Source: Glebionis coronaria
Taxonomy: Eukaryota > Streptophyta > Magnoliopsida > Asterales > Asteraceae
Assembly (NCBI GenBank): GCA_025667525.1
Contig: JANFOE010000190.1
Coordinates: 126,501 to 190,500 of the forward strand
Direction: 5' to 3'
DNA: 64,000 nt
Part shown: positions 22,539 through 35,495 of the stretch, one piece after another
How positions within the stretch are numbered: position 1 is the first letter of the stretch
Layout: every line of letters starts with the position of its first letter
The notes under the pieces: generated by a model
What the model was told of the DNA's origin: nothing
The model's database searches: none
What the model saw: only the letters and a program-made list of their open reading frames with translations
Program-made: the position numbers and the translations under genes

Positions 22539-24627
22539 TGTAAAACCCGCATGCTTTTACCATGAATAGTACCCTTATGATCGTACGTATATGATCTAAA
22601 CTTTCCTTTTATAACATATTTACGTTTCACGTATAAGTATTACGAGTATTACGTACGTGTTAGAACACGATAAGTATTTATTACGTATGAACACACGATA
22701 ATTTTCCCAATAATAATTATAAACACGAACATGCGATCATGAAATCATGAACGTAATTTAATCACGAGCTAATATTAATTACACATATATATATTTATCG
22801 CGAACATGAATAAATATATTAAGTCACGATCGATAACTAATTAAAACACGTAAATTACGAACACAAGAACAGTCACGACTGATAACTAATTAAAACACGT
22901 ACATTACGAACACGAGAGCACACGAGAACACACTATAATATTTAGACTCGAGAAATGTACGGGTTACCCTTATGTGGGCCCCTACCCATGAAATTAGGAA
23001 GAAAAGGGCCAAGCCCATTGTTTTTTTACTAAACAAGAAAAATTAGGAAAACATATTCATTTATCAAAAATCAAGAAAATAAGAAAAACCCTAATTCCTT
23101 TCGTTGCTCCCTTTTTTGCCGCCACTTTTGATCATCAACAAGGGGTGTTCGGATTAATTTTTCATCTTGGATTTTGTTCAAGCATTCGTGTGTGTTTATC
23201 CTTGATCGATCCACGCATTCGGTATAACCTTTTTAATCCTTTTCTTTATGATTTGATTTAATAAATCACATAAAATCATGATGTTTTAAAAAACTAATTA
23301 AAAAAATTTACTAAAACATGTAAATGGTTATGGGGTAAATCAAAACAAGGGTTTTTAGGGGTGTTTGTTCTAGCCGACGCCTAAACCGAGCCCTAAGGGG
23401 TCTCGGCTTGGCTTTGTAACCACCACCGAGACCTCATGGTCTCAGTATAGTGGTGTGGGTCCCACGGCAGCAGCAAACAAGGGGGAACCCTGACTTGGTT
23501 CGGGGTATGGTGTTGATTACGGGTCTGGTTCATGGTTTCTAGTCACGATCTAGTTCATTGATTATGTTGAGGTTTATGATTTTAATAGTTATATGTTAAA
23601 AATTATATTAATAAAACATGACATAATTAATTTAATTAACATGACTTAGATTATAAATTTAATTATTAGATCATGAATTTTAACATATGTATTTATTTTT
23701 AATTAGATTTTATAATTAATTAATTATTAAAAACCATGACTATAATTAATTAATCAACATGACTTAGGTTATATTATTAGTAATTAATAATACATGTTTT
23801 AACCTAAGTATTTTAGCTTTATTTAAATAAAAACATGATATATTTAATTAAATACTTTTAACCTATAGTTTATTTAATTTACATGTAATAATTAATAAAC
23901 TATACTTTATAACAACATGACTTAGGATAATAATCAGAAAAACTTAAGCTTATATAATTAGCTTATTTAACCAGCTTATATCTAATTAGTGAAACCTTCT
24001 ATTTTTAGAAACTTATTTAATTAAGGCAGCTAATCTATTTATGGAAACTTTCTATTTTTAGAAACTTATCTATTTTAAGCAGTAATTCTATTTTTGGAAA
24101 CTTTCAATTTTTGGAAACTTTCTGTTTTTGGTAACTTTCTATTTTTGGAAACTTTCTATTTTAAGAAACCTGCTATTTTTAGAAAGTTACTTATTATTAC
24201 ACAACAAGTATAATAATACATGAAATACAAGTAATACTTAAACAGAATAGACATAATGTAAGATAAATACAGTATAAAGCTTTAAACAGTAAAACATGAC
24301 ATGAACGTATAAAATAAGCTAAAAAATGACATAAAATCAGTTACTTATTTAATAATCAGATACTTATACACGTATGTATTTATGTAGCATTAGTGATACT
24401 GAAGTAGGACTCTCTTCCGTTCGTCTTCTTCGTTCACTGGACATAAGGTACGAATTCCTGTCCTTTCAGTATGGACATTCTTACCTTATTAGGGTTCCCG
24501 TATGCAGCCAACTGTTTTCCCATAGTATAAGTTTATATGTTTGATTGCTTATGTTTAATTTAGAATACCTATAGCCATATACATGCATGACCAGTTTCAC
24601 CTAGTTATGGAGGTACCATAACCATAA
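22539..24627 (+). repeat. Element B 3' LTR, truncated copy
   Basis: Starts TGTAAAACCCGCATGC and runs 2089 bp before being cut by the duplication junction. It contains an array of GGAAACTTTCTATTTTT phrases (about 23990-24185) and a CCGAGACC/GGTCTCGG palindrome (about 23430), with one half mutated here to GGTCTCAG. Confidence 0.9.
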
Positions 24628-26332
24628 GTGTAGGGGAGTTTACTCCCACATGCTTAAACATTGAGGACAATGTTTATATTAAGTGTAGGGGGGACTTCTA
24701 TTGAAGTTAAGTGGCCTTTCCTTGTATTTGTCCTCATTTTAACCGGAAAATCAATTTTTCGACATTTTTCAAAATCTTTGATCTATTTTGGCCTAGTTGT
24801 ATAGTTGTTTTTCCCTTTGTATAGTTATTTTCTTTCTTTGCTAGAATAAATGTTTAATAAAGTGGTTATAATTTTCAAACATTGTGAATCTTTTGACTCA
24901 ACCCGAGTTTACTTATCTAAGTTTACTCTAGCTAATATCCTTAACGTGTTTAAGTCAAGTTTTGCTAGGCTTTTATATAGGGAGCTATAAAACGCGAAAG
25001 TCTTAACTCTCACGGGTTAAGAACAAGAACTTATCGCAAGTTCCTATAATTGATCCTAGAGAGTCGTTTATCAAGGGAACTTTAAAATGCGATTTCTAAA
25101 CTTGAAAAAGTCTAAGAGTTTGCAAGATCCTATAGATGACTCGAAAACCCAAAACTTTGATTTAATTGGCTAAGCATCGTCTCATTCCTTGAGATTTTAA
25201 ACTGTGAAGAACGAGAGATGATAGAGTCAATTATAAGTTTGGTATTCTTTCGTGAATTTATGAGAGTTAATTATAAGCCTATTCTCCCATCGCTTGCTAA
25301 TAAATTTATCTGCAATAAATAAGGTTGTACGATTTGAAAAGTTACTTAGCTTCTAGCCCAAGATCGTTTAAAAGTTGCTCGGTATGGATTAGAGTTCATA
25401 GCCAAGGCATAACTTTTTGAAGCGGGATGCAAAGATTGGCGAGTCCAAAAAGGTCCTAACGAGGCATGAGGGCTACATTTTGTTGCTAAAGATCCAAAAG
25501 TGATGTGAAGAATCATTTATCGAAAATCAATATGAAGGATCGAGACACACGACGAAAAGCAAATACTCCCCAAAAGTCATGGAGAAGTCTATCAAAAAAG
25601 GCCCTAACAAGGTATGAGGATAAATAGATCCAAGTCCAAAAAGGAGGCGGATCGTTGTATATCAAAGTCCAAAATAAAGATTGGAGAAAAATGAAGAAGT
25701 CGTGGTCCAAATATGAAGAATCTCTCAAAACTTCAAGTGAAGAAATTCCTATTATGAAGAGAAGACCATTATTTCATGAACGTCTCTCAAGATTTGAAGT
25801 ATGAAGTCGCTGCCAAATATCGGTCCGAGAAAGGTCTCAAATCGCGAAGCGAGTTATGCCAAGATATGAACTTTATGAGGTCCCGAGAAGCAATTTTAAA
25901 AGATTTTGTCCTTTAGCTAACTATTGATTAAATCGTAACCACTTTGTTTTCAGCCTAAATAACTATCGAAATAAGTCAAACAATGCATCCTCGTGATCAT
26001 TCAAGACAATAATAAAATATAAGAGATACACCTAGGAATAAGGGAGTCTAAGTGAATAATTAGCCCACATGAGTTCGTGTTAGTTTGCTAACTTATAATA
26101 ACAATGATCTCGTTTTTAAGCTTGGTTTGGAGAAAGTGAAAACTTGAGGATGATGATTATTCATGACATTTCCAAAACCCAAGGTATGTTTTTGATTTCT
26201 TTACTTTGAATGTTTATAATTTTCTATCTCTTTAATAAAGGCCAAGGTGGATTGATTATGATGAAAAATATAAACGTGCTTTGTAACTAATGCATTGCAT
26301 GAGGACATTGCAATGGTTAAGTGTAGGGGATT

Positions 26333-28022
26333 TGATAGGTGTGTAAACACCCATCCTTTTTACCACTTAATCACAATAATAACCGAGCCAAAACGTGTAT
26401 TTTATGTCATTTATGTCGGAATTATGCGTGGTTTGTGTTTTTGTTGTGATTTATGACGAAAAGGTGAAAAGTGGAGTAAACACGGGATTTCACGGGCTTT
26501 TATCGAAGAAAAAGACGAAAGACGAAGTCAAGAAATAAAGAGTGCAAAAATAACGGAAGTCCAAGACCAATTATGAAGATTTATCGAAGAAAAAGTCAAA
26601 AGACGGAAGTTTACTAAAAGCCGAAGAACTCGAGTCTTATTTATGAAGAAAATGCAAAGACGAGTTTAAAGAATTCCCAAGACAAAGTCACTGAAGTCAA
26701 AAGATTAAAGAAGATTAGGGACTTAAGCATGCAAATAGAGAAAGAAGAAAGAGGGAGGAAGCTTCCTAAGCTCCTCCCTAATCTCCCTATAAATAGATTA
26801 GATAGTTTTCATTTTCAAGGGGTTGGTGGCTTGACAACCCATTCTTCCACGATTTTCATTTTCCTGCACTTTAATTTCTTGCACCTTAATTTCATGTATT
26901 GCACCTTTAAATTACTTTTAATTCCAAGTAAGTTTACCTTTGATTGTTGTTAATCTTCATCTTTTATTGTTAATATCCTTCTACCTTTCATGTTTGATTT
27001 GTTCTTAATCTTTGTGTTCATGTTCTTGAGTTTTATGGTTTTGATCAAGTGGGTTTTGATTGATTTGGTTATGTTTGTTAGTTTTGTTGATTTTTGTTGA
27101 TTGATTATTATTAGTTAATGTTTATTGATTGTTTTGGTTTAATCTTTTGTTTTATCTTGGTTAGATTTTGTTAAATTCGTGCTTTGTTCTTCATCCCCTG
27201 TTCTTCTGTTCATGCTTATTGTTTACTTGCCCAGATATTCCGGATCAACTGCTTTCTTTGTGCTTCATTCGGAATAATAATTTATTCCGGATCAAGGTAT
27301 TTCTTGCGGAATACTTGTTATTCCGGATCAAGCTCCTTTATTCGGAATACTTTTTATTCCGGATCAAGCTCCTTTATTCGGAATACTTGTTATTCCGGAT
27401 CAAGCTCCCTTATTCAGAATACTTTACTATTCTGAATCAAGTCCTTCATCCGGAATATTGATTATTCTGGATAGAGTCCTTCATTCGGAATGTTAGGTTA
27501 TTCCGGATAGAGTGTTTCGTTCGGAATGTTCAAATATTCCGGATAGAATTTTATTCCGGATCAACCTCTTTTCTCTTTTTTAGTCCGGATCAAGAACTTA
27601 TTCCGAATCAACTGGTTTATTCCGGATAAGTGACATATTCCGGATGAGCTTTGTTATTCCGGATAAGGGATTTATTCCGAATGAATTTTCCAGTTTTTAG
27701 TTTTAAACTTTATTTTTCCCGCCTTTTTCCTTATTTGCATTTTTACTTGCTTTCCTTTTAGTTTAAGTTTAAGTTTGTCTTATTTACTTTATTTGCCTTT
27801 TAATTTCTCGTTATTTACTTTTCGCCAAGTTTTTATCTTTCATTGTTTCTTTTTACCGTCTTTACTTTATTTTTATTTGTTTCAAGTCTTTATTTTTCAT
27901 TAGATTTAGAAACGACCATTCCCTTTTTATTCCACCAAGAACAACTGAGTCGCACTCTGAACCATGATCAATCCGAAGAGATTCCGAGAAACGAACTTTA
28001 AACTAGCAAAATCTTTGTATTA
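26333..28022 (+). repeat. Element C LTR, duplicated copy
   Basis: 1690 bp, same ends as the other two copies, followed again by TGCAC at 28023-28027. It belongs to unit 2 and is not an independent insertion: the sequence on both sides matches unit 1 exactly in order. Confidence 0.93.
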
Positions 28023-28027
28023 TGCAC

Positions 28028-28131
28028 ATTCATTTATCTTACATACCCTCTCAGTTTGATTCAGGTATGTTTCTCTTTCAGTTATGTTATCTATAATTCG
28101 GGGACGAATTATTCTTTTTAGGGGGAAGAGT
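28028..28131 (+). mobile_element. Duplicated tail and polypurine tract of element B
   Basis: Same as 22434-22538, ending TTTTTAGGGGGAAGAGT before the LTR. The short minus-strand open frame at 28020-28223 is not supported. Confidence 0.85.
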
Positions 28132-31000
28132 TGTAAAACCCGCATGCTTTTACCATGAATAGTACCCTTATGATCGTACATATATGATCTAAGCTTTCCT
28201 TTTATAACATATTTACGTTTCACGTATAAGTATTACGAGTATTACGTACGTGTTAGAACACGATAAGTATTTATTACGTATGAATACACGATAATTTTAT
28301 CAATAATAATTATAAACACGAACATGCGATCATGAAATCATGAACGTAATTTAATCACGAGCTAATATTAATTACGTATATATATATTTATCGCGAACAT
28401 GAATAAATATATTAAGTCACGATCGATAACTAATTAAAACACGTAAATTATGAACACGAGAACAGTCACGATTGATAACTAATTAAAACACGTACATTAC
28501 GAACACGAGAACACACGAGAACACACTATAATATTTAGACTCGAGAAATGTACGGGTTACCCTTATGTGGGCCCCTACCCATGAAATTAGGAAGAAAAGG
28601 GCCAAGCCCATTGTTTTTTTTACTAAACAAGAAAAATTAGGAAAACATATTCATTTATCAAAAATCAAGAAAATAAGAAAAACCCTAATTCCTTTCGTTG
28701 CTCCCTTTTTGGCCGCCACTTTTGATCATCAACAAGGGGTGTTCGGGTTAATTTTTTATCTTGGATTTTGTTCAAGCATTCGTGTGTGTTCATCCTTGAT
28801 CGATCCACGCATTCGGTATAACCTTTTTAATCCTTTTCTTTATGTTTTGATTTAATAAATCACATAAAATCATGATGTTTTTAAAAACTAATTAAAAAAC
28901 ATTTACAAAAACATGTAAATGGTTATGGGGTAAATCAAAACAAGGATTTTTAGGGGTGTTTGTTCTAGCCGACGCCTAAATCGAGCCCTAAGGGGTCTCG
29001 GCTTGGCTTTGTAACCACCACCGAGACCTCATGGTCTCGGTATAGTGGTGTGGGTCCCATAGCAGCAGCAAACAAGGGGGAACCCTGACTTGGTTCAGGG
29101 TATGGTGTTGATTATGGGTCTGGTTCATGGTTTCTAGTCACGATCTAGTTCATTGATTATGTTGAGGTTATGATTTTAATAGTTATATGTTAAAAATTAT
29201 ATTAATAAAACATGACATAATTAATTTAATTAACGTGACTTAGATTATAAAGTTAATTATTAGATCATGAATTTTAACATATGTATTTATTTTTAATTAG
29301 ATTTTCTAATAAATTAATTATTAAAAACCATGACTATAATTAATTAATCAACATGACTTAGGTTATATTATTAGTAATTATAATACATGTTTTAACCTAA
29401 GTATTTTAGCTTTATTTAATTAAAAACATGATATATTTAATTAAATACTTTTAACCTATAGTTTATTTAATTTACATGTAATAATTAATAAATATACTTT
29501 ATAACAACATGACTTAGGATAATAATCAGAAAACACTTAAGCTTATATAATTAGCTTATTTAACCAAATTATATCTAATTAGTGAAACCTTCTATTTTTA
29601 GAAACTTATTTAATTAAGGCAGCTAATCTATTTATGGAAACTTTCTATTTTTAGAAACTTATCTATTTTAAGCAGTAATTCTATTTTTGGAAACTTTCAA
29701 TTTTTGGAAACTTTCTTTTTTTGGTAACTTTCTATTTTTGGAAACTTTCTATTTTAAGAAACCTGCTACTTTTAGAAAGTTACTTATTATTACACAACAA
29801 GTATAATAATACATGAAATACAAGTAATACTTAAACAGAATAGACATAATGTAAGATAAATACAGTATAAAGCTTTAAACAGTAAAACATGACATGAACG
29901 TATAAAATAAGCTAAGACATGACATAAAATCAGTTACGTATTTAATAATCAGATAGTTATACACGTATGTATTTATGTAGCATTAGTGATACCGAAGTAG
30001 GACTCTCTTCCGTTCGTCTTCTTCGTTCACTGAACATAAGGTACGGATTCCCGTCCTTTTAGTATGGACATTTTTACCTTATTAGGGTTCCCGTATGCAG
30101 CCAACTGTTTTCCCATAGTATAAGTTTATATGTTTGATTGCTTATGTTTAATTTAGAATACCTATAGCCATATACATGCATGACCAGTTTCACCTAGTTA
30201 TGGAGGTACCATAACCATAACACTAGAGGTACTGGTGTTATGACTTCCCCACGGCGGAGTGATTGCTCGTGGCGTCTCTACAGCTTTTGGCCATATTATT
30301 ATATTTATCATGTGGGGCATACGGGTGCATCCTAGTTACATGTTTTCAGCAGATTACTCAGTGTGAATGTGGTGTGTGCCTTGCATCCTTCACAAGGAGC
30401 TGATCCCTCCTACCCAAAATCAGTATATTAAATTAGAGGCAGTCCCTCTAATTTGCATGATGAGGTCACCCTCCAAATATTTATGCACGATGGATTTTCA
30501 TGACCTATATTGGCTAATGGTAAAATATGTTAAACAGTTTTCATAAGATAAACATAAGGCTTTTCAAACTATAAAACCAGTTTTACTAGAAATAACTAGG
30601 TTTTCCAGGACATATACATTTCCGCTGCTATATGTTATGCATACTTATATTATTCATTTCATGTTTGTATATCCGTGCACTGAGCGTTATGCTCAGCCGT
30701 TACTTTCCTTTCCATGTCCCAAAACGGCAGGTACCCAAGGACGAACTCGAGCATTTTGGAGGACATGCATAGGATGGAAGCTGCCGTAGACTTCTTCTCC
30801 TTTTACCTTCATATATTTGTGCTTGTTTAAGTCTTCCATTATTTCATTTATTTTATTATGTTTTGAGCTTATGTTTGGGGACCGATGTTTGATTCCGGTT
30901 TACCCTATGGTCATGTAATGTTTTAGACATTTATCCTTGTATGCTTTGATGACACGCCATAATTACGCTTGACATTGCATTATCTAAATGGGGTGTTATA
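28132..31000 (+). repeat. Element B 3' LTR, full-length copy (2869 bp)
   Basis: Begins TGTAAAACCC and ends GGTGTTATA at 31000. No primer site follows, so this is the outer right end of element B. The flanking bases are CTAAC. Length and content match 60900-63764. It carries the GGAAACTTTCTATTTT array (about 29590-29775) and the intact CCGAGACC/GGTCTCGG palindrome at about 29020-29039. Confidence 0.92.
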
Positions 31001-31005
31001 CTAAC

Positions 31006-31141
31006 CCTTCTACACCAACGGGTTATCGTCATTCAAGATGGTTAAGCGCTTTCTTTTAATTTTATTTAGGAATTAGTCGAATTTGCTAGTTATTTTTTAT
31101 TGTTGAATTTGCTCATTATGAATTTATACATGAATTGAATC
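31006..31141. other. Unassigned spacer between B and H
   Basis: About 136 AT-rich bases after the B flank CTAAC and before the LTR of H. Nothing recognisable. Confidence 0.5.
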
Positions 31142-31656
31142 TGTTGTATTATGTTAAGAATAAAATGAGCCAAGACACTCAGACGCTGACAAGAGTAAAT
31201 TGGACGCTGATGGGAAGAAATTTAGTGCTGACAGATCAAGCATTAACAAGAGATATCCAAGCGCTGACAAGAAGAAGTCCAAGCACTGATAGGAAAACAT
31301 AGTCAACACGTTTAGTATCTGAAGAAAAGATATACTCACTATTGTATTTCTATATTTATCTTTTCCTAGAATAGTTGATAGGTTATCCATTGTACACAAC
31401 TCCTTATGTTATAAAAGGAGATTGTAGGCTTTGTAGTTGATATAATATATTATTCGGTATTCGACTTTCAATGTACTCAAGTTTGATTATCAATCAAAAG
31501 TGGAAGTTTGGCTTATTTGTTTTACTTGTTCTTTAATCTTGATGTTAATTCCGCATAACACTTGGATTGTTCATATAACAACAAAGTTTCTCTAAGTGTT
31601 AAAATTGATTCAATCTCGTTAACACAAAGCTAATCGATCTAAGTTTGGGATCAACA
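31142..31656 (+). repeat. Element H 5' LTR (copia-like, about 515 bp)
   Basis: Begins TGTTGTATT and ends ATCAACA, so the ends are inverted TGTTG/CAACA. It is followed two bases later by a primer site. A TATA-like TTATAAAAGG is at about 31410. The U3 part has five loose copies of a GCTGACAAG/GCTGATAGG phrase (31185-31295). No second copy of this LTR is present in the window. The minus-strand frame 31154-31399 is a shadow of the repeats. Confidence 0.75.
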
Positions 31657-31658
31657 AG

Positions 31659-31670
31659 TGGTATCAGATC
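31659..31670 (+). promoter_or_regulatory. Element H primer-binding site
   Basis: TGGTATCAGATC, one base off the initiator-Met form TGGTATCAGAGC, two bases after the LTR. Confidence 0.8.
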
Positions 31671-31738
31671 TTGTTGAGGAACTTTGATCTTGAAGATCAG
31701 TAAACCCTAAAAACACCAAAACCCTAAAACTAGAAAAG

Positions 31739-31775
31739 ATGTCTGCTACATAATCTTCTTCCTCATCAAATCACT
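31739..31775 (+). pseudogene. First codons of element H gag, truncated
   Basis: ATG at 31739 after an A-rich leader (AAACCCTAAAACTAGAAAAG). It reads MSAT, stop, SSSSSNHYL and then runs into the minus-strand gag of element G. The Ser-rich start fits copia Gag N-termini. H is cut here; its remainder is not in the window. Confidence 0.55.
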
Positions 31776-34552
31776 ACCTAAATTTTGTCGTGTTTGGTAT
31801 TAAGATTAGTTTGATAAGAACAGTTATATCTAGAGGAATTGGTTTTTTCCACTCGTCATTTTCTCGTTGTTTCCATTCATTGTCAATAATGGATTTAATA
31901 TTATCAATGTAATGTTGTAGAAAACCAAATGTCTGCCTACTCTTGCTTTTAGAAGCATCAAGAGGCAAGTAGTTGATGAACTTAGAAAAGTTTGTTTTCT
32001 TAGTAGCAAAAGCTTTCTTCCATTCAATTCTTCTTTGTTTGCATTCTAAAAACAATTCCTCACGAGACTTTTGTTTTTATGTAGTGAAAAGACCATATAG
32101 ACTATTCTCATAAGCATAATTGTATGGTTTCACAAACTCTTTATTGACCGGTGATCTACTCTCCTCTTACCAAAGGGATGTCTCATCATAACCAAGAGGA
32201 TATTCAGAATCGGTCCATTCGGACTCATCCATATAAAGGCGCGGGTTCACAGCTTGAGCTTGGGCAAGATAATCAGGACATGCAAAGCTAGCTTGACCCT
32301 TAAACATAGACGGAGTTCCTATCATTCTTACGGTTTGAATAGAGTCATGCGTTTTATAAACAACTTTCTTCAAAAATTCGACTTGTTTTTCTAGTTCCGT
32401 TACTTTTTCAGCATCTTTTTCATGTCGACTTTTGAAATCTTGTTTTAACGTTTCAACCTCTTGTTTCTTAACATCAAGAATTTTAGCAGAATCGGTGTTA
32501 TCCATCGAAAGTCATTGTTCAAGTTCGTTAACTTTGGTGGTAGCAAGGTACGTTTTTTGACTTTCATCCATTAATAAAACATTAAATTGACGTTTCTCTT
32601 TGGTTAATAACTCAAGAGTTTTGTTGTATTTCTTTTCAAGATCGTCCTTTTGAATTTTTAACGCACTACCCTTGTAACCCTCAAGCTCTTTGGTCTTTTG
32701 AAGAAGCTCAACTCTATAACTTTTAAGGGTCTCATTAGAGTTAATTAGAGTGGCTTTGCATTTTTCAAAGTTTTGAGTGAGCGTTTCGTTTGCCTTCTTT
32801 AATTGCTTTTGACTCATTTTAGTTTCTTTGATATCTTTTTGTAAAGTGCCAATTAAATTAGCAAGCACAAAAAGTTCCTCTTCATCATATTCATTTGCAT
32901 GTTGATCGTCCTCATACTCATTATGCACATGTCTGATGAATCAGGTGTGGTATTACTATCAACCGTTTCCATCATACATGTGTCATTAATGGCACTAGGT
33001 AGCTCACTATGCTCATGAATATCACCAAACACATTATATTCGTTAGTGGTGTGTACCTTATCGAGTGGCTCAGTGTCAAAGATAGGGCAATTGTCATCTT
33101 CTGTGACGTTGAGAACTTCTTCAACCTTTTCCATGTACGAGTAATGTGCTTCTAATTCTTGATCGGAGGCTTCATCATCAGTGTCATCAAGCATTGCTCC
33201 TTCCTCAGCTGACAATTTGACCCATTATTCCATCTTCTTGCATAACAACATCTTCTCTTTATGATAGCTAGAGTCCCTAAACCGTTTCGTCTTTCTACAT
33301 TCCTTTGCCATATGACCATAACCTTGGAAATTATAACACTGAATTCCACTTTGTTGAACCACTTACGTTCCAACAGTTTCCCATTCCCAGTAGCAGTGGC
33401 AATCCTCTTAGTATCATACTTGGCAATTTGTCGATCATACCTTGTAGAATCCTCAACATATGTTGGATTACGTCGATCATACCTAAAAGGACTTTCACCA
33501 CGTCGACGTGTGTCATACCTTCAAGGATTCTCAACATATTGGTTCTTTGTGTTGGATGATGTTCGAAGATTGTTGTTGGTGGGTTTGAAGATTTTCTAGT
33601 AGGTCTTCATAATGAAAGCAGTTTGTTGTTACATTTCCCGATTCTTCTGAGCTTGATCTTCATCACTATTCTCTTTAGATGGTGACTCAGATGGTGGTGA
33701 TGGTGCTATTGGTTCTTTACCGCGCGATCTTGTAGAGGATGAAGACCTGGATGATGTGGAATATCGTGGTGAGGATGATTGAATGGAGTATGACTTTGGA
33801 GTACGAGATCGATGATCTTGAGTGGTAGACACTAGAGCAAGTGGATTAGCCGTCTTTGCAACTCGTTCAGCTCAAATTTCATTTGCCTCATGCTGAAATT
33901 GTTTCAAGATATCAAAGAGAGTGTGATAGTTTACCTTGTCTAACTGCTTCTATTGTTTCACCAAAGTAACAAAACGTGTCCACTCTGGTTGTAGTTACTG
34001 AAGAAATTACACATTGACTTGCATTGTGGAGACATCCAAGTTGTTTTTTGTCATATCGTTCATCATCATGTAGAATCGTGAATAATAAGACTCAATTGAT
34101 TCTCCATCCAATGCAGTAAACTTACCAAAGTTCCAAAACAAGTTTGTTTTAACATCTTGCTTGTTGAGTGATTCTCCTTGTTGCAAGCGTTCAATAGCCG
34201 TCCAGATTTCTTGTGTCGTTGGACATGCATCAACAATTGAATAAATATCATCTCCAATTCCACTTAGAATCATATAGATTGCTTCTTTTTCTGCATCATA
34301 CCAAGCACGCTTCTCTGGTGTAAGATCATATAACGTTTCTTTTCTTGTGGTTGCGGGTATTTCTGGAATAGTGTCTGTGGCTGGTGTATGAGGAACAGTG
34401 ATATCGGAGAAAACATATGGTACATTGTTAATACATTACCTCAATGCATCACCATTAGGTCTTGTATCAAGATAGCGAAGAAAACGTAATTTCCATTGAG
34501 CATATCGACCGGTCAAAAGCATTGGTGGTCTCTCTTTGTTACCTGCCACCAT
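31776..34552 (-). pseudogene. Element G gag (copia), broken, minus strand
   Basis: Reading leftward from an ATG at 34552: a start of the form MVAGNKERPPMLLTGRYAQW, then the capsid-type block GDDIYSIVDACPTTQEIW with NLFWNFGKF and SYYSRFYMMMNDM (34273-34007). Next come a Ser/Arg-rich linker (33832-33629), an acidic segment (33215-32853) and a coiled-coil part (32928-32167). Last is KKPIPLDITVLIKLILIP near 31777. The order and wording match the Gag of element E (39101-43186). At least six stops or frame changes separate the pieces. The protein ends abruptly at H, so the Gag C-terminus and all of pol are missing. Confidence 0.85.
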
Positions 34553-35484
34553 GATGTGGTTGTTCATCACACGATATTCTGCAGTAGAATCCATCTCAAT
34601 ATTCTTTTAAATGATGAATTGAATGTGGATCTTAAGTATTTGTGTTGTGATTGTTTTGTTGTTGAAATTCCGAAATTTGTGATTTTTCACACTCCGACAA
34701 TAAATTCCTCTGTCTGACAAAACGGTAGACCTAAAAAATTTGTAATCACCAAATTTTGAAATCGTGCTAGAAATAGCCTAAAACTAGTATGGAAAAATTT
34801 GATTTTACTTGACCTAAAAATTTTAACTCTTTTTATTTGTTTATTTGTTTTTTATATTTTTTTAAACTTCGTGTAAACTATGTTCCGGAACTAGTCTAGA
34901 TAGTGGCTAAGTCTAAAAAATACTCTAACAAAATTTAGATGTCCATCGCAGTCCTAGATCGTGGTCTTGGATCGTGGTCTTGGATCGTGGTCCTGATCGT
35001 GGTCTTGGATCATATTGATGAATCGTAGTGATGGATCGTAGTAATGGATCGTAGTGATGGATCGTAACACGTGATCGTGGATAAATGATCACAACCGTGA
35101 TCGTGGTATGTGATCGCAACCGTGATCGTGGTTAGTGATCACAACCGTGATCGTGGTCAGTGATCGTAACACGTGATCGGACTATTAGATCGCAAGTAGA
35201 AACCCCAGGTTTATGCGATCGTAATATCCAAATCGTAACCAATAAAAAAGTTCGAGATTTTAGGAAACAAGAAAGATGAGATATTTACCTGGGAACTCGT
35301 GTTTCAATCCAAACCAAAGTAACCAAAATCTTACCACAAGTATGTAGATAATCTAAAGTATGATTTAGAACACGAAACATAACGAAATACAAGAAAATAC
35401 TTGAATTCAGGATGATGTTAGGTGTAAATCAGACGAACCTAATATAATAGCAACAACGAACCACAAAAACTACCCCATGGAGAT
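34553..35484 (-). other. Element G leader with GATCGTGG array
   Basis: Untranslated leader between primer site and gag start. It includes a simple array of GATCGTGGTC/GATCGTAGT phrases (about 34940-35190 on the plus strand). The sequence on both sides of the A-rich stretch near 34860 matches the E leader (phrase ATCTAGACTAGT, E about 38777). Open frames here are repeat shadows. Confidence 0.75.
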
Positions 35485-35495
35485 TGATACCAATT
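35485..35495 (-). promoter_or_regulatory. Element G primer-binding site
   Basis: On the minus strand ATTGGTATCAATC follows the LTR, matching the TTTGGTATCAAGAGC site of element E with changes. Confidence 0.65.

Larger units (their letters stand above)
19031..24627 (+). repeat. Tandem segmental duplication, unit 1 (about 5.6 kb)
   Basis: The unit runs from an internal AAGTGTAGGGG tract of element C through C's 3' LTR and B's tail into B's 3' LTR (about 2.1 kb of it). It is followed directly by a second copy in the same orientation at 24628-30220. Offsets are constant (about 5597 at the left, 5594 at the C LTR, 5593 at the B LTR). The unit crosses the borders of two elements, so it arose by a DNA-level duplication and not by transposition. 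The only shared bases at the breakpoint are TAA. Confidence 0.92.
24628..30220 (+). repeat. Tandem segmental duplication, unit 2
   Basis: Second copy of the unit. The junction at 24627/24628 joins the B LTR phrase ACCATAACCATAA to GTGTAGGGGAG of element C. At 30220 the sequence continues into the remainder of the B LTR (CACTAGAGG), as in the B' LTR at 60900-63764. Divergence from unit 1 is low, about 1-3 percent by eye. Open frames here (25513-25728 minus, 26729-26953, 27168-27461) are shadows of LTR sequence. Confidence 0.92.

Noticed and set aside
26333..28022. A third, independent insertion (solo LTR) of element C
   Set aside because: Both flanks match the first unit in order and distance, so it is part of the tandem duplication.
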